NCBI GenBank assembly: GCA_020851235.1
Contig: JADZDD010000025.1
Location: forward strand, 1 to 64,000
Reading direction: 5' to 3'
Length of the DNA stretch: 64,000 bases
Origin: Burkholderiales bacterium
Lineage (GTDB): Bacteria > Pseudomonadota > Gammaproteobacteria > Burkholderiales > Casimicrobiaceae
Shown: piece after piece, positions 16,738-28,500 of the stretch
How positions within the stretch are numbered: the first letter of the stretch is position 1
Layout of the letters: every line of letters begins with the position of its first letter
Made by a program: the position numbers and the translations under genes
The notes under the pieces: generated by a model
What the model was told of the DNA's origin: nothing
Database searches by the model: none
What the model saw: only the letters and a program-made list of their open reading frames with translations

Positions 16738-16928
16738 GCGGTGTTCAGGCGGCCTTGCAAGCGCGCGGGGGAAGACTAGCAGACGGCCGCCTCGCGGCGT
16801 GCTTGGGGCGGGTCGTGTCGGCGCGGCATGAGCTCGCGCCGCGCCGGCTGCGTATAGGCGTTGCGCGAGACCGGCATGCGCGCCTGTTACTCTCACCGAT
16901 TCGCTCGCCGTCGCGCGTTCCCGTTGCC

Positions 16929-18443
16929 ATGCCGCCCGATTATCTCCAGAAGATCCTCACCGCCAAGGTCTACGACGTCGCCTTCGAGTCACCGCTCGAC
17001 GAGGCGATCACGCTGTCGCGTCGCCTCGGGCATCGGGTCCTGTTGAAGCGCGAGGACGCGCAGTCGGTCTTCTCGTTCAAGCTGCGCGGGGCGTACAACA
17101 AGATGGCGCATCTGCCGGTCGCAGCGCGCGCGAAGGGCGTGATCGCCGCGTCGGCCGGCAATCACGCGCAGGGCGTGGCTCTCGCCGCGCAACGGTTGGG
17201 CTGCGCGGCGACGATCGTGATGCCGGTCACCACGCCACAGATCAAGATCGCTGCGGTCGAGGCGCGCGGCGCGAAGGTGCTCCTGCATGGCGACTCGTAT
17301 TCCGACGCCTACGACGAGGCGCAGCGGCGCCAGGCGAGCAGCGGCGCCACCTTCGTGCATCCGTACGACGACCCCGACGTCATCGCGGGGCAAGGCACGA
17401 TCGGCATGGAGATCCTGCGGCAGTGTCCGGGGCCGCTCGACGCGATCTTCGTTCCCGTCGGCGGCGGTGGCCTCATCTCGGGCATTGCCGCCTACGTCAA
17501 GCGCGTTCGCCCGCAGGTCAAGGTGATCGGCGTGCAGCCGAGCGACTCGGATGCGATGGCGCGCTCGATCGCGACCGGTCGCCGCGTGCGGCTGCCGCAG
17601 GTCGGGCTCTTCGCCGACGGGGTCGCGGTCAAGCAGGTCGGCAGGGAAACCTTGCGCCTCGCGCGCGATCTCGTCGACGGCATGATCACCGTCGACTCGG
17701 ACGCGATCTGCGCGGCGATCAAGGATGTCTTCGCCGACACCCGTTCGATCCTCGAGCCCGCCGGCGCGCTCGCGGTGGCCGGCATCAAGCGCTACGGCGA
17801 GCGGCAGCGCGCGCCCGGGCGCACGTACGTGGCCATCGCGAGCGGCGCCAACATGAACTTCGACCGCCTGCGCTTCGTTGCCGAGCGCGCCGAGTTGGGT
17901 GAGGCCCGCGAGGCGATCTTCGCCGTCACCATTCCCGAGCGCCCGGGGAGCTTCCGCGAGTTTTGCACCTTGCTCGGGAAGCGCAGCATCACCGAATTCA
18001 ACTATCGCTACGCCGATCCGGAACGGGCGCACCTTTTCGTCGGCGTGGAAGTCGCCGGCCGCAAGGCGACCGCGGACCTCCTCGCGCAGTTCCACCGCCA
18101 CGGCATCGAGGCGCACGACCTGTCCGACAACGAGATGGCCAAGCTGCACGTCCGCTACCTCGTGGGCGGGCACGCCCCGGCGGCCGAGCACGAATTGCTC
18201 TACCGCTTCGAGTTTCCCGAGCGACCGGGAGCGCTGTCGCGCTTTCTCAGCAGCATGAGCGCCGGGTGGAACATCAGCCTGTTCCATTACCGCAATCACG
18301 GCGCGGATTACGGCCGTGTCCTGGTCGGCATGCAGGTGCCGCCGAAGGACAAGGCGGACTTCCGGCGCTTCCTCGGACGCCTGGGGTATGCGTACGTCGA
18401 CGAGACCGCCAACCTCGCCTACGACATGTTTCTCGGGCGCTGA
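16929..18443 (+). CDS. ilvA: Threonine ammonia-lyase, biosynthetic
   Basis: The 504-residue PLP enzyme converts threonine to 2-oxobutyrate, the first step to isoleucine. The PLP lysine lies in SFKLRGAYNKM; ASAGNHAQGVA and the phosphate-binding VGGGGLISG are present. The C-terminus has two ACT-like regulatory modules (beginning AIFAVTIPERPGSF and YRFEFPERPGAL), the hallmark of the isoleucine-inhibited biosynthetic form. ATG 16929 directly precedes the conserved PDYLQKILTAKVYDVA start. Confidence 0.96.
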   Translation: MPPDYLQKILTAKVYDVAFESPLDEAITLSRRLGHRVLLKREDAQSVFSFKLRGAYNKMAHLPVAARAKGVIAASAGNHAQGVALAAQRLGCAATIVMPVTTPQIKIAAVEARGAKVLLHGDSYSDAYDEAQRRQASSGATFVHPYDDPDVIAGQGTIGMEILRQCPGPLDAIFVPVGGGGLISGIAAYVKRVRPQVKVIGVQPSDSDAMARSIATGRRVRLPQVGLFADGVAVKQVGRETLRLARDLVDGMITVDSDAICAAIKDVFADTRSILEPAGALAVAGIKRYGERQRAPGRTYVAIASGANMNFDRLRFVAERAELGEAREAIFAVTIPERPGSFREFCTLLGKRSITEFNYRYADPERAHLFVGVEVAGRKATADLLAQFHRHGIEAHDLSDNEMAKLHVRYLVGGHAPAAEHELLYRFEFPERPGALSRFLSSMSAGWNISLFHYRNHGADYGRVLVGMQVPPKDKADFRRFLGRLGYAYVDETANLAYDMFLGR

Positions 18444-18793
18444 CCGGCGCCGGGGGCGGCTTGCGCGCGCGGGCGACGGCACTTTGCGCCCTCTGCGGCG
18501 CACCGCGAGGAGGGCGCGCCCGCCCGCGGCATGGACTGCCGCAGTGCGTCACGTGACACGGAAAAAATGGTGTCGCGCTGTTGCGCTTTCGTTTTTTCCT
18601 GACTGTCGAGTCATTTCCGGCAAGCTTTGTGCTCTAGGCAAGGTGTCGGTGCCATGGCAGACTTGAACACGACAGCTTGGGCCGGCCAGCGGGGGAAGCC
18701 GGGCCCGGTGGCGGGCGGTCGAGGCGGGTCCCGCGGTGGCGCGTCGGCAGTGGTCGTCGGTCGTTGCAAGGAAACGGGAAGGAGCGCGGGCCA
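18444..18793. other. Intergenic region between ilvA and the pil chemosensory operon
   Basis: No gene is supported. A hairpin GCGCCCTC/GAGGGCGC (18486-18493 and 18510-18517) follows ilvA. An A-tract/T-tract inverted repeat follows at 18560-18599. The promoter of the pil operon should lie in 18600-18780; a weak GG-N10-GC spacing near 18619 is not convincing as a sigma-54 site. Confidence 0.5.
18560..18599. terminator. Possible bidirectional intrinsic terminator after ilvA
   Basis: GGAAAAAA (18560-18567) pairs perfectly with TTTTTTCC (18592-18599), and a small GCGC-tgtt-GCGC stem lies inside. The A-tract, GC stem and T-tract together resemble an intrinsic terminator. The GC stem is short, so confidence is modest. 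Confidence 0.45.
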
Positions 18794-19192
18794 GTGGCGG
18801 ACCAGAACCCTCTACAGGGCATCAAGGTGATGGTGATCGACGACTCGAACACGATTCGCCGCAGCGCGGAGATCTTCCTGCTGCAGGCGGGGTGCACGGT
18901 CATCCTCGCCGACGACGGTTTCGATGCCCTCGCCAAGATCGCCGATCACCGGCCGGACGTCGTCTTTGTCGACATCATGATGCCGCGACTCGACGGCTAC
19001 CAGACGTGTGCGCTCATCAAGAAGAACAGCCATTTCCGGGATACGCCCGTGGTCATGCTCTCGTCGAAGGACGGCCTGTTCGACCGCGCCCGCGGGCGGA
19101 TGGTCGGTTCGGACCAGTACCTCACGAAGCCGTTCACCAAGGACAGCCTCCTGAAGGCGGTGGCGACGCACGTGAACAAGGCGGCGGCGTGA
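18794..19192 (+). CDS. pilG: Twitching-motility response regulator PilG
   Basis: This is a 132-residue single-domain CheY-like receiver. The acid pocket (VIDDS), phospho-acceptor Asp in VFVDIMMP (about residue 60) and Lys in YLTKPF are present. GTG 18794 is preceded by AAGGAG at good spacing. In the Pil-Chp system PilG is phosphorylated by the ChpA kinase and promotes pilus extension and cAMP signalling. It leads the operon pilG-pilH-pilI-pilJ-chpA. Confidence 0.92.
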   Translation: MADQNPLQGIKVMVIDDSNTIRRSAEIFLLQAGCTVILADDGFDALAKIADHRPDVVFVDIMMPRLDGYQTCALIKKNSHFRDTPVVMLSSKDGLFDRARGRMVGSDQYLTKPFTKDSLLKAVATHVNKAAA

Positions 19193-19294
19193 GCGCGACG
19201 GGTCGTGCCGTGCACGGCGTGATCCGGCAGCGCGAGCGTCCCGCGGCATCGGCCGTCGGCCGGGTCTTCGCAACGATTGGACGAGAGGTGCGCA

Positions 19295-19747
19295 GTGGTC
19301 AAGGGCGTTAGGGGCGTGGAGGAAGGACGGGTACCGCCGACCGCGGCAGAGGTCGTGGGCTCGCGCAAGGTCGTCGCCAAGGCGGCGCCCAAGCGCATCC
19401 TCGTCGTCGACGATTCACCGACCGAGCGGCACGTCCTGAACGACATGCTGACGAAATCGGGCCACGAGGTGATGACGAGCGACAACGGCGAGGATGCGAT
19501 TCGCAAGGCGAAGGCGCTGAAGCCCGACGTCATCGTGATGGACGTGGTGATGCCGGGGCTCAACGGCTTCCAGGCGACGCGCGCCATCAGCCGCGACCCG
19601 GAGACGCGGTCCATTCCGATCATCCTGTGCACGTCGAAGAGCCAGGAGACCGACAAGATCTGGGGAATGCGGCAAGGCGCCCGCGACTACATCGTGAAGC
19701 CCGTCGATCGCGACGAGCTCCTCGAGAAGATCGCTGCCGTCGCCTGA
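19295..19747 (+). CDS. pilH: Twitching-motility response regulator PilH
   Basis: The 150-residue protein is a CheY-like receiver with [14 protein letters not shown], phospho-Asp in [13 protein letters not shown], and the Lys in YIVKPV. Its closest family is PilH, which draws phosphate from ChpA and favours pilus retraction. GTG 19295 is preceded by ACGAGAGG. The receiver begins about 33 residues in, so this protein carries a short N-terminal extension compared with the usual length of about 120 residues; a later start cannot be excluded. Confidence 0.88.
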   Translation: MVKGVRGVEEGRVPPTAAEVVGSRKVVAKAAPKRILVVDDSPTERHVLNDMLTKSGHEVMTSDNGEDAIRKAKALKPDVIVMDVVMPGLNGFQATRAISRDPETRSIPIILCTSKSQETDKIWGMRQGARDYIVKPVDRDELLEKIAAVA

Positions 19748-19765
19748 CCGCGCAGCCCTTCGACC

Positions 19766-20287
19766 ATGGCCCGCGCCGCCAAGCTCGATCTCCGCACCTT
19801 CCAGCAGGAGCTCGCCACCCGACTCGCCGCGAAGACCGCGGCGCAGGTCGAGTCGTCGCGGCTCGGACTCGATTGCGGTGACGCACGGTGGCTCATTCGC
19901 CTCGCCGACGCCGGCGAGGTGGTCCCGTTGCCGCCGGTGGTCTCGGTCCCGCTCACGCGCCCCTGGTACCTCGGCGTCGCAAACATCCGAGGCAATCTCT
20001 ACAGCGTCATCGATTTCGCGCGCTTTCTCGGACACGCGAGCGGTGCCGTCGGCAATCAGGCGCGTCTGGTCCTGTTCGGGCCGCGCACCGGCGATCTCAA
20101 TGCCGGACTGGTGGTGCCGCGCGTCCTGGGGTTGCGCAACGTGTCGCAATTGGCACCGGTCGGGTCCGCCGGCGAGGCGCCGGCATGGTACGGCGCGCGC
20201 TGGATGGACGGTGATGGCGAAGCGTGGCAGGAAATCGATCTCGCCGTGCTCGCACGCGACCCTGCCTTCTTGCAGGTCGGACTCTAG
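19766..20287 (+). CDS. pilI: CheW-like adaptor PilI
   Basis: The 173-residue protein is a single CheW domain. WLIRLADAGEVVPLPPVVSVP and YLGVANIRGNLYSVIDFARFLG match the conserved adaptor core. It should link the chemoreceptor PilJ to the kinase ChpA in a polar membrane-associated array. The gene lies between pilH and pilJ, the Pil-Chp operon order. Confidence 0.88.
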   Translation: MARAAKLDLRTFQQELATRLAAKTAAQVESSRLGLDCGDARWLIRLADAGEVVPLPPVVSVPLTRPWYLGVANIRGNLYSVIDFARFLGHASGAVGNQARLVLFGPRTGDLNAGLVVPRVLGLRNVSQLAPVGSAGEAPAWYGARWMDGDGEAWQEIDLAVLARDPAFLQVGL

Positions 20288-20335
20288 GGAGAACGCTGCG
20301 GCGGGCACCGGCCAGCAGCGGGAGACAAAGGCATC

Positions 20336-22540
20336 ATGGCACTCAAACTCGGAAAATTGTTTGGCGGCGACAAGGCCAAGGACCTCGACGACGACCTCGA
20401 GCTCCCCACCACGCAGGTGAGGATGGGCGCGGCGGCCGCGACCGCGGGGTACGATCCCCTGGCGTCGCCCACGATCATGGAGCAGGCGCGTGCGGCCGCG
20501 GTCCCCGCTGCGCAGCCGAAGCGATTGCCCATCATCGGTCACCTCACGGTCGTCAAGCAGTTCCAGGTGCTCGGCGTGGTGATGATCGTCCTTCTGCTCC
20601 TGGCGGTCCTCATGGTGTACCTGGACGCGCGCCAGTCGACGCAGTCGGCGGCGGCCGCGGCGACGGCGACCGAAATGCAGATGCTCTCGCAGCGTCTCGC
20701 CCGGGGGAGCGCCATCGCGGCGCAGGGCCAGTCCGCGGGCTTTGCAACGGTGAAGGACAGTCGCGAGAAGTTCAAGGCCAACTTCGAGGCGTTGCGAACG
20801 GGCGGCACGATCCGCGGCGTGAGTCTGGACGCCACGCACGATGCCGCGACGACCAAGCTCATCAACGACGTGAATGCGCGCTGGGAGCGCGTGGACCGCG
20901 CGGCACGCGAGCTCGTCGACAACGAGTCGAGCCTGACCACGCTCGCCAAGGGGCTGGAGACGCTCAACACCGGCAACAACACGCTGCTCGAACTCTCACA
21001 GCAGGCGGCCGCGCAGATCGCGCAAAGCGGCGGCACGTTGCGCGAGGTCGATTTCGCGAACCAGCTCTCGGTGCTCTCGCAGCGCATCGCCAAGAACGCG
21101 AACGCACTCGCGTCATCCGACGAGATCGATCCCGAGGTCGCCTTCCTCCTGGGTCGCGACACCCGCACCTTCCGCGATATCGTCGCCGGCCTCATCCGTG
21201 GCAGCGATACGCTGCGCCTGCCCGCCGTGCGCGGCGACGAGGCGCGCGCGACGCTGGTCGACCTCCAGAAGCGCTTCGCGGCGTACGAGACCGGCACGTC
21301 GACGATCCTGGAAAACATGCCGAAGCTCGTCGTCGCCAAGCAGGCGGCCCGCAGCGTCAACACCGAAGCCGACGGGCTCCTCGCCGACAGCACCAGGCTC
21401 GCCGAGAGCTACGAAGGCAGCCCCGTCCGCGCCTGGACGCGCGTCGCGGCCATCGTCTTTGCGCTGCTGGCGCTGGCCGCGCTCGTGCTGCTCGGCAAGG
21501 TCTTTCTCGACGATGCGCGGTTGCGTGCGATCGACAGCGAAAGCGAGAACAAGCGTAATCAGGAGGCGATCCTGCGGCTGCTCAACGAGATGGGCAACCT
21601 CGCGGATGGCGACCTGACCGTGCAGGCGTCGGTGACCGAGGACGTGACCGGCGCGATTGCCGACTCGATCAACTTCACGATCGAGGAATTGCGCACGCTG
21701 GTGCGCGGAATCAACTCGGCGACCGACCAGGTGAACCGGGCGACGCAGGAAACGCAGGCGATCTCGAATCGGCTGTACGAGGCGTCGCAGCGGCAGAACC
21801 GCGAGATCCAGCAGGCGTCGGCGTCGGTGCTGCAGATGGCGCAATCGATCAACGACGTGTCGCAGACCGCGAACCAGTCGGCACGTGTGGCGCAGCAGTC
21901 GCTCGCTGCCGCCGAGAAGGGCGGCACGGTCGTGCAGAACCAGATCGCGGGAATGAACGAGATCCGTTCGCAGATCCAGGATACGTCGAAGCGGATCAAG
22001 CGCCTGGGCGAGTCGTCGATGGAGATCGGCGAAATCGTCGAGCTCATCTCGGACATCACCGAGCAGACCAACGTGCTCGCATTGAACGCTGCGATCCAGG
22101 CCGCCTCGGCGGGCGAGGCGGGTCGCGGCTTCACGGTGGTTGCCGAGGAAGTGCAGCGGCTCGCCGAACGTTCGGGCGAGGCGACGAAACAGATCGAGGT
22201 CATCGTCAAGACGATTCAGGCGGATACGCAGGACGCGGTCGCGGCCATGGAGAAGTCGACCGTCGGCGTGGTCGAGGGTACGAAGCTGTCCGACGCCGCG
22301 GGGCAGGCGCTCGCCGAGATCCAGACGGTGTCGCGCGACCTCGCCGACCTCATCTCGCGCATCTCGACGCAGACGCACATGCAGTCCACTTCGGTGACCG
22401 ACGTGACCCGGGGCATGCAGGGCATCCTGCAGATCACCGAGGAAACCACCGAAGGCACCAAGCAGACCAACGTGTCGATCGGACAGTTGACCAAGCTCGC
22501 GCAGGAACTGCGCTCGTCGGTGGCCGGCTTCAAGGTGTAA
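20336..22540 (+). CDS. pilJ: Methyl-accepting chemotaxis protein PilJ (type IV pili)
   Basis: The 734-residue membrane receptor has an N-terminal cytoplasmic stretch of about 75 residues, TM1 at about 77-96, a periplasmic type IV pili methyl-accepting (PilJ) region, TM2 at about 366-388, a HAMP-like segment and a methyl-accepting signalling domain. That domain contains the invariant hairpin tip ([20 protein letters not shown]). It senses surface contact or pilus state and controls ChpA through PilI. No pilK methyltransferase or chpB methylesterase gene follows here. Confidence 0.92.
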   Translation: MALKLGKLFGGDKAKDLDDDLELPTTQVRMGAAAATAGYDPLASPTIMEQARAAAVPAAQPKRLPIIGHLTVVKQFQVLGVVMIVLLLLAVLMVYLDARQSTQSAAAAATATEMQMLSQRLARGSAIAAQGQSAGFATVKDSREKFKANFEALRTGGTIRGVSLDATHDAATTKLINDVNARWERVDRAARELVDNESSLTTLAKGLETLNTGNNTLLELSQQAAAQIAQSGGTLREVDFANQLSVLSQRIAKNANALASSDEIDPEVAFLLGRDTRTFRDIVAGLIRGSDTLRLPAVRGDEARATLVDLQKRFAAYETGTSTILENMPKLVVAKQAARSVNTEADGLLADSTRLAESYEGSPVRAWTRVAAIVFALLALAALVLLGKVFLDDARLRAIDSESENKRNQEAILRLLNEMGNLADGDLTVQASVTEDVTGAIADSINFTIEELRTLVRGINSATDQVNRATQETQAISNRLYEASQRQNREIQQASASVLQMAQSINDVSQTANQSARVAQQSLAAAEKGGTVVQNQIAGMNEIRSQIQDTSKRIKRLGESSMEIGEIVELISDITEQTNVLALNAAIQAASAGEAGRGFTVVAEEVQRLAERSGEATKQIEVIVKTIQADTQDAVAAMEKSTVGVVEGTKLSDAAGQALAEIQTVSRDLADLISRISTQTHMQSTSVTDVTRGMQGILQITEETTEGTKQTNVSIGQLTKLAQELRSSVAGFKV

Positions 22541-22552
22541 CGGGAATCGCCC

Positions 22553-25500
22553 ATGCCCGATGCCGCTTCCTTCGACCTTGGCCCGCTGTCGTGGGTGCAG
22601 GCCGAGATCGACCAGGCTCTTGCGAAAGGCCTCGAGGCGCTCGCGCAGTTCAAGGCGGCGCCGGGGGAGGGCAACGCACTGAAGCACGCGCGCGCGCACG
22701 TGCATCAGGCGGCCGGCGCGATCCAGATGGTGGGCCTCGACGCCGTTGTGGCCTACACCGACGAGCTCGAGCGCCAGCTTCTGCGGCTCGAGGATCTGCC
22801 GGCGACGAGCGCGGCGGCGGCGTGCGACGTCCTCGATCGGGCCGGGCGGAAATTGCGGATCTTCCTGGACGAGATCGTGAACGGCGCGCCGCCGGTCCCG
22901 CTCAAGCTCTACCCCGAGTACGAGGCGATGCAGGTGGCGCGCGGCGTCAAGGCGGCGGCACCCACCGACCTCTTCTATCCCGACCTGTCGCCGCGAGCGC
23001 CGCGCCTCGTGCAGCGCGAACCGGTTCCGGCAGGCCGCTTGCCGTCGCTCGTCGTCAAGCAGCGGCGGCTCTTCCAGCGCGGTCTTCTCGCGTGGTTGCG
23101 CGGCGACGAAGCCGGCGCGACGACGATGCGCGATGCCGTCACCGGGATCGAGGACGTCGCCCTGCACGGCCCCCTGCGCGCGTTCTGGTGGACGGTGGGT
23201 GCGCTGCTCGAGGCGCTCGACGAGAAGGGCCTCGACGCCGGATTCGGCGTCAAGCAGCTCATGGCGCGCGTCGATCTGCAGATTCGACGCGTCGCCGAAG
23301 GCAGCGGCAAGGTTGCCGATCGCCTGCGTCGCGAGGTCCTGTATTACGTGGCGATCAGTGCGCCGGTCGGGCCACAGGTGCAGGCGGTCCAGCGCGTGTT
23401 CCGGCTGTCCGGGCTCATTCCCTCCGCCGAAGTGTTGTCGGCGGACGTCGTGCGCCTGCAGCCGATCCTGCGCGAAGCGCGCGAGCAGCTCGCGGGCGCC
23501 AAGGATGCGTGGCTGAAGGCGGCCTCGGGCCGCGCCGAGAACCTGCCCAAGCTCAAGCAGACGCTGGCGTCGGTGCACGCCAAGGCCGCGGAGATCCACC
23601 ACGGCACGCTGATGCAGCTCACCGCGGCACTCGTCGAAAGACTCGACCGGATGCCGAGCTCGGGGGTGTCCGAGCCGATGGCGATGGAGTACGCGACGGC
23701 GCTGCTGCTGGCCGAGAGCGCGTTCGAGAATTTTTCCAACCTGTCGCCCGATTTCCACAAGCAGGTCGAGGCGATGCTGGCGCGGCTCGACGCCGTGCAG
23801 CACGGACGGCTCGCGACGAGCGGCGGGGCGCCGCTGCTCGACGAGATGAGCAAGCGTGCGCAGGAGCGCGTGCTGCTCGCGCAGGTGGGGCGCGAGATCC
23901 AGGTGAACCTGCGCCACATGGAGCAGGTGCTCGACGCCTTCTTCCGTGACCACGGCAAGCGCGCCGAGCTCGCGACGCTCGCCAAGGACAGCGCGCAGAT
24001 CCGCGGGGCACTGCGCATCCTGGGCCTCGACGAGGCGGATCGTCTCCTCGCCCTGTGCGAAGAGCAGATCGCAAGCTACGCCGATCCCGACGCGGCGGTG
24101 AGCGACGACGATCTCGAGCTCTTGGCCGAGTCGCTCTCCGGTCTGGGCTTCTACGTCGAGGCGGTCGAGCAGCAGCGGCCCGACCGCGATCGCCTGCTCC
24201 GCCCGCTGATCGCGCGGCGACTGGGCGAGGCACCCGAAGCCGCCCCGGCCGAGACCGACTCGGTGGAGGCGGCGGTGGCCGAAATGCGCGCGGCGCTGCC
24301 GCATCTCATCGAGGAAGTGCGTGCAGCGCCTGCCGACGCCGCGGCGCGCGAAGCGCTCGCGGCCAAGCTCTCGAGCATGCGCGACGACGCCGAACTCATC
24401 GGCGACGCCGACCTCGTGGCACAGATCAAGGAGATCGTCGCCGACCTCGAAGCGGGCGACGCGTCGCGGCTCGCGGCAGCGGCCAGCGCCATCGCCGACA
24501 CGACGGCACCGGCGCCCGAAATTTCCGACGAGACGCAACGCCTGCTTGCCACCGATGCGAGTCAGCTCGACCGCGAGTTGCTCGAGATCTACCTCTTCGA
24601 GGCCACCGAGGTGCTCGACGGGATCGACCGTCAGCGAGAGCTGTTGCGGGAGAACCTGGGTGACCGTGAAGCGTTGCGCGTGGTCCGCCGCGGCTTCCAC
24701 ACGCTCAAGGGCAGCGGCCGCATGGTGGGCCTGACCGAGCTCGGGGAGTACGCCTACGAGACCGAGCGGATCTTCAATCGCCTGCTCGAAGAGGAGCGCC
24801 CGGTGACCGCGGCCGTCATGTCGCTCATCGCGGTGGCGCACCAGAGCTTCCGCGAGTGGGTCGACGCCTTGACGGCGCAAGGCCGCGTGGTCTCCGATCC
24901 GCGGCCGCTGCGCTCGGCGATCGCCGCGGTGGCGCGCGAGCTGCCCGGGCACGAGCCGGGATCCTCCACGTCGTCGCTCAACGTCATCGAACTGCCGCGC
25001 ACGGCGGCGCCGGCCGCACCCGCAGCCGCGGATCCTTCGCCTCCCACGGTCGCCGCCGTGCCGGGCGCCGCACCGCCGCTGGAATGGATCGAGCTCTCCG
25101 AGGTAGGGAGCGGGACCGACGTCGATGCGCCAGCACCCATCCAGACCGACGCGTCTTTCACGGAAACGATCGAGATGCCGGCGTTGCCCGACGATGGTCT
25201 CGGGCACGTCCTGACGTTCCCCGGCCTCGACGGATCGAATGCCGCACGGGCGATCGCGACGCCTGTCGCGGCACCCGCAATCGAGTCGTTCGAGATCGGA
25301 GGTCTCGCACCCGAGGCGCTGGCCTTCACGGACCGCGCGCCCGACGCACCCGACACCGGTGCCGTGCCCGAGGTGGCGGCGCCGACGCTCGATCTGCCAC
25401 CGATCGAAACGGCACCGGCGATGCCCGTGTCGGAGTCAGCCGGCGGGCCCGACGTGCCGGCGGCTGCGGTGGCGCCTGACGAGGCCCTTGCCACGCAGGC

Positions 25501-28500
25501 TGCGGATGCTGCCGCGGTGGCGCACGCGACCGCGGAGGAGGTGACCTCGCCCGCGGTCGCGGGGAGTGCGGCGCCGGCGGCGACTCCGGCCGAGGAGGAT
25601 GCGATGCCGCCGTCGCCTTCCGACGGCGTCCTGGCCGATGCGTCCGACGAGGTGGTCGTCGGCGACGTCACGTTGTCACGCGCCCTGTGGGACATCCTGC
25701 GCGACGAGGCGGAGCAGCACCTCGCCACGCTCGTGCACGAGCTCTCGCTCCTGCAATTCGATCCGCAGGCGGTGCCGCGGGCGCCCATGGTGCGCGCGAG
25801 TCACACGCTGTGCGGGATCCATCGCACCGGTGGCTTTCCGCTGGTCGCCACGACGGCGAAGTCGCTCGAACAGACGCTCGCGGCACTCGAACAGAACGGC
25901 CCCCCGATGGCCGGTGCGGTGTATCCCGTGCTGGCCCGTGCCGTCGCCGGACTCACGCAGCTCGTCGGACGCATGAAGGCGCACGCCGCCTTCACCGCCG
26001 CGGATGTGGACGAGGCGCAGGCGATCCAGCGCGAACTCGACGACGTGCGTGCGCAGGCCGCCGTTCCCGGCGCCGATGCCGAAGTCACGGCCTGGCTTGC
26101 GACCGACCGCGAAGCCGAGGCCGAAGCCGAAGCCGAAGCCGCTGTGCACGGTGTCGCGGTGCCGTCTTCGGCTGCGCCCGACGAACCCGCGCCCGAGCAG
26201 CCGGATGCCATGCCGGAGGCGGCCGCGCCGACGGCGCCCGAGGCGGCGCCGACGGTTCCGGCGCCACGCGTCGATCCGCTTGCCGACATTCGTGACGACG
26301 TCGACGCGCAGGTGCTGCCAATCTTCCTCGACGAGGCGAGTGAACTTCTCGCGCAGGCCGGCACCGACCTGCGCGGCTGGCGCCAGACACCCGACGACGT
26401 CACCGTGGTGGCGCGCCTGCGGCGCACGCTGCACACGTTCAAGGGCAGCGCCCGGATGGCCGGGGCGATGCGCCTGGGCCAGCTTGCACATCTCATGGAG
26501 ACGCGGCTCGAGGACGACGCGCTCGCTGCAAGCGAGGTCCCTTTCGACGTCCTCGACGAGGATTTCGACCACATCGCATTCGTGCTCGATGCGCTGCGCC
26601 GCGGTGAGGTCGACGTTCCCCTGCCGTGGGTGGCGGCGCTCGCCCGGGATCTCACCGTCCCCGAGGCCGATGTTTCCACCGCGCCGCCCGTGTCCGCGGA
26701 CGACACCGCCGCGCCGGCGGCGCTCCCGGTCACCCCGGAGCGGCCCGTGGTCGTCCCGATCGCGCCGCACCTTGCCCCTGCCACCGCCGAGCCTGCTGCG
26801 GCGCCCGCGGCCGCGGCGCAGGGTGACGCAGCCGATGCCGACGCCGGATCGCGCGCGCAGCTTCGGGTTCGCGCCGACGTGATCGACCGCCTCGTCAACG
26901 AGGCGGGCGAGGTCGCCATCGCCCGTGCCCGCGTCGAGGTCGAGTTGCAGGCGCTGAAGAACAATCTGCTGGAGCTCACCGGCAGCGTGGTCCGCCTGCG
27001 CACGCAGATGCGCGAGATCGAGATCCAGGGAGAGTCGCAGATCCAGTCGCATACGGGCGATCGCCATACCGACTTCGACCCGCTCGAGTTCGATCGCTAT
27101 ACGCGCTTCCAGGAGCTCACGCGCTCGCTCAGCGAAGGCATCAACGACGTCGCCACCGCGCAGCAGTCGCTGCTCAAGAATCTCGACGATGCCGACGCGG
27201 CGCTCCTCGCGCAGGCGCGGCTGTCGCGTGACGTGCAGCAGCGGCTCTTTGCGATCCGCACCGTTCCGTTCGGCAGCCTGTCCGAGCGCCTGTATCGCAT
27301 CCTGCGCACGACGGCGCGCGAACTGGGCAAGCGCGCCAACCTCGAGATCGTCGGATCGCAGGTCGAGCTCGACCGCTCGGTGCTGGAGAAACTCGTCGGA
27401 CCGCTCGAGCACCTCCTGCGCAATGCGCTCGATCACGGCATCGAGCCGCGCGACGTCCGTCGTGCCGCCGGCAAGTCGGAGACCGGCGAGATCCGGCTCA
27501 CGGTGCGGCAGGTCGGCAATGAGGTCATCATCGAGCTCGCCGACGATGGCGGCGGCGTCGACCTCGAGCGCGTCGCGCAGCGGGCACGAAGCCTGGGACT
27601 GCTCGCCGACGACGCGCAGCCGACCGATGCCCAACTCCTCGACTTCCTCTTCGTGCCCGGCTTTTCGACGGCGGCGAAGGTGACGCAGATCTCGGGGCGC
27701 GGCATCGGCATGGACGTCGTGCGCAGCGAGATCAGCACGCTCGGCGGCCGCGTCGACGCGCTGTCGCAGCGGGGGCAGGGCACGCGCTTCGTCGTCACGC
27801 TCCCGCTCACGCTGGCGGTGGCGCAGGCGGTCCTCGTGCGCGCCGGCGCGCGCCTGTGGGCGTTGCCGGCGCCGATGGTCGAGCAGGTCCAGCAGGTGAA
27901 ATCGCAGGCGCTCCTCGACATCTACATCGAGCGCAAGGTCGAGTGGCAGGGTCGCGAGTATCCGTTCCACTACCTGCCACGACTGCTGGGCGACACCGCG
28001 CACAATCCGGAGACCAAGCGCCACAACGCGATCCTGCTCCTGCGCAGCGGCCAGGCGCACGCGGCGATCCATGTCGACGAGATGATCGGCAATCAGGAAC
28101 TCGTCGTGAAGAACATCGGGCCGCAGCTTGCCCGCGTCTCGGGGATCTCCGGTGCCACCGTGCTTGGCACCGGCGAGATCGTGCTCATCATCAATCCGGT
28201 GGCGCTCGCGGCGCGGGCCGATGCGCCGAAGGCGGAGCCGCATCGCGAGGATCGCGCGCTTGCGGATCGTCCACGGGCGCCGGTCGTGCCGGTGTCGACG
28301 CAGCCGATCGTGATGATCGTCGACGACTCGCTCACGGTGCGCAAGGTCACGAGCCGCCTGCTTGCGCGGGAGGGCTTCGCCGTCACGACGGCACGCGACG
28401 GCGTCGATGGATTGCAGGTCCTCGCCGAGCAGATTCCCGACGTCATCCTGCTCGACATCGAGATGCCACGCATGGACGGCTTCGAGTTCGCCAAGACGAT

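Noticed and set aside
18617-18634. GG-N10-GC spacing resembling a sigma-54 promoter before pilG
   Set aside because: The flanking bases do not match TGGCAC or TTGCW well, and no enhancer-type element was seen.
21113-25207. Long open frame of 1364 codons on the strand opposite pilJ and chpA
   Set aside because: It is antisense to genes with clear family motifs, has highly biased Arg/Gly/His content and no recognisable domain. GC-rich codon positions create such frames.
25676-28243. Frame of 855 codons opposite chpA
   Set aside because: It is antisense to conserved kinase domains and shows only low-complexity Arg-rich sequence.
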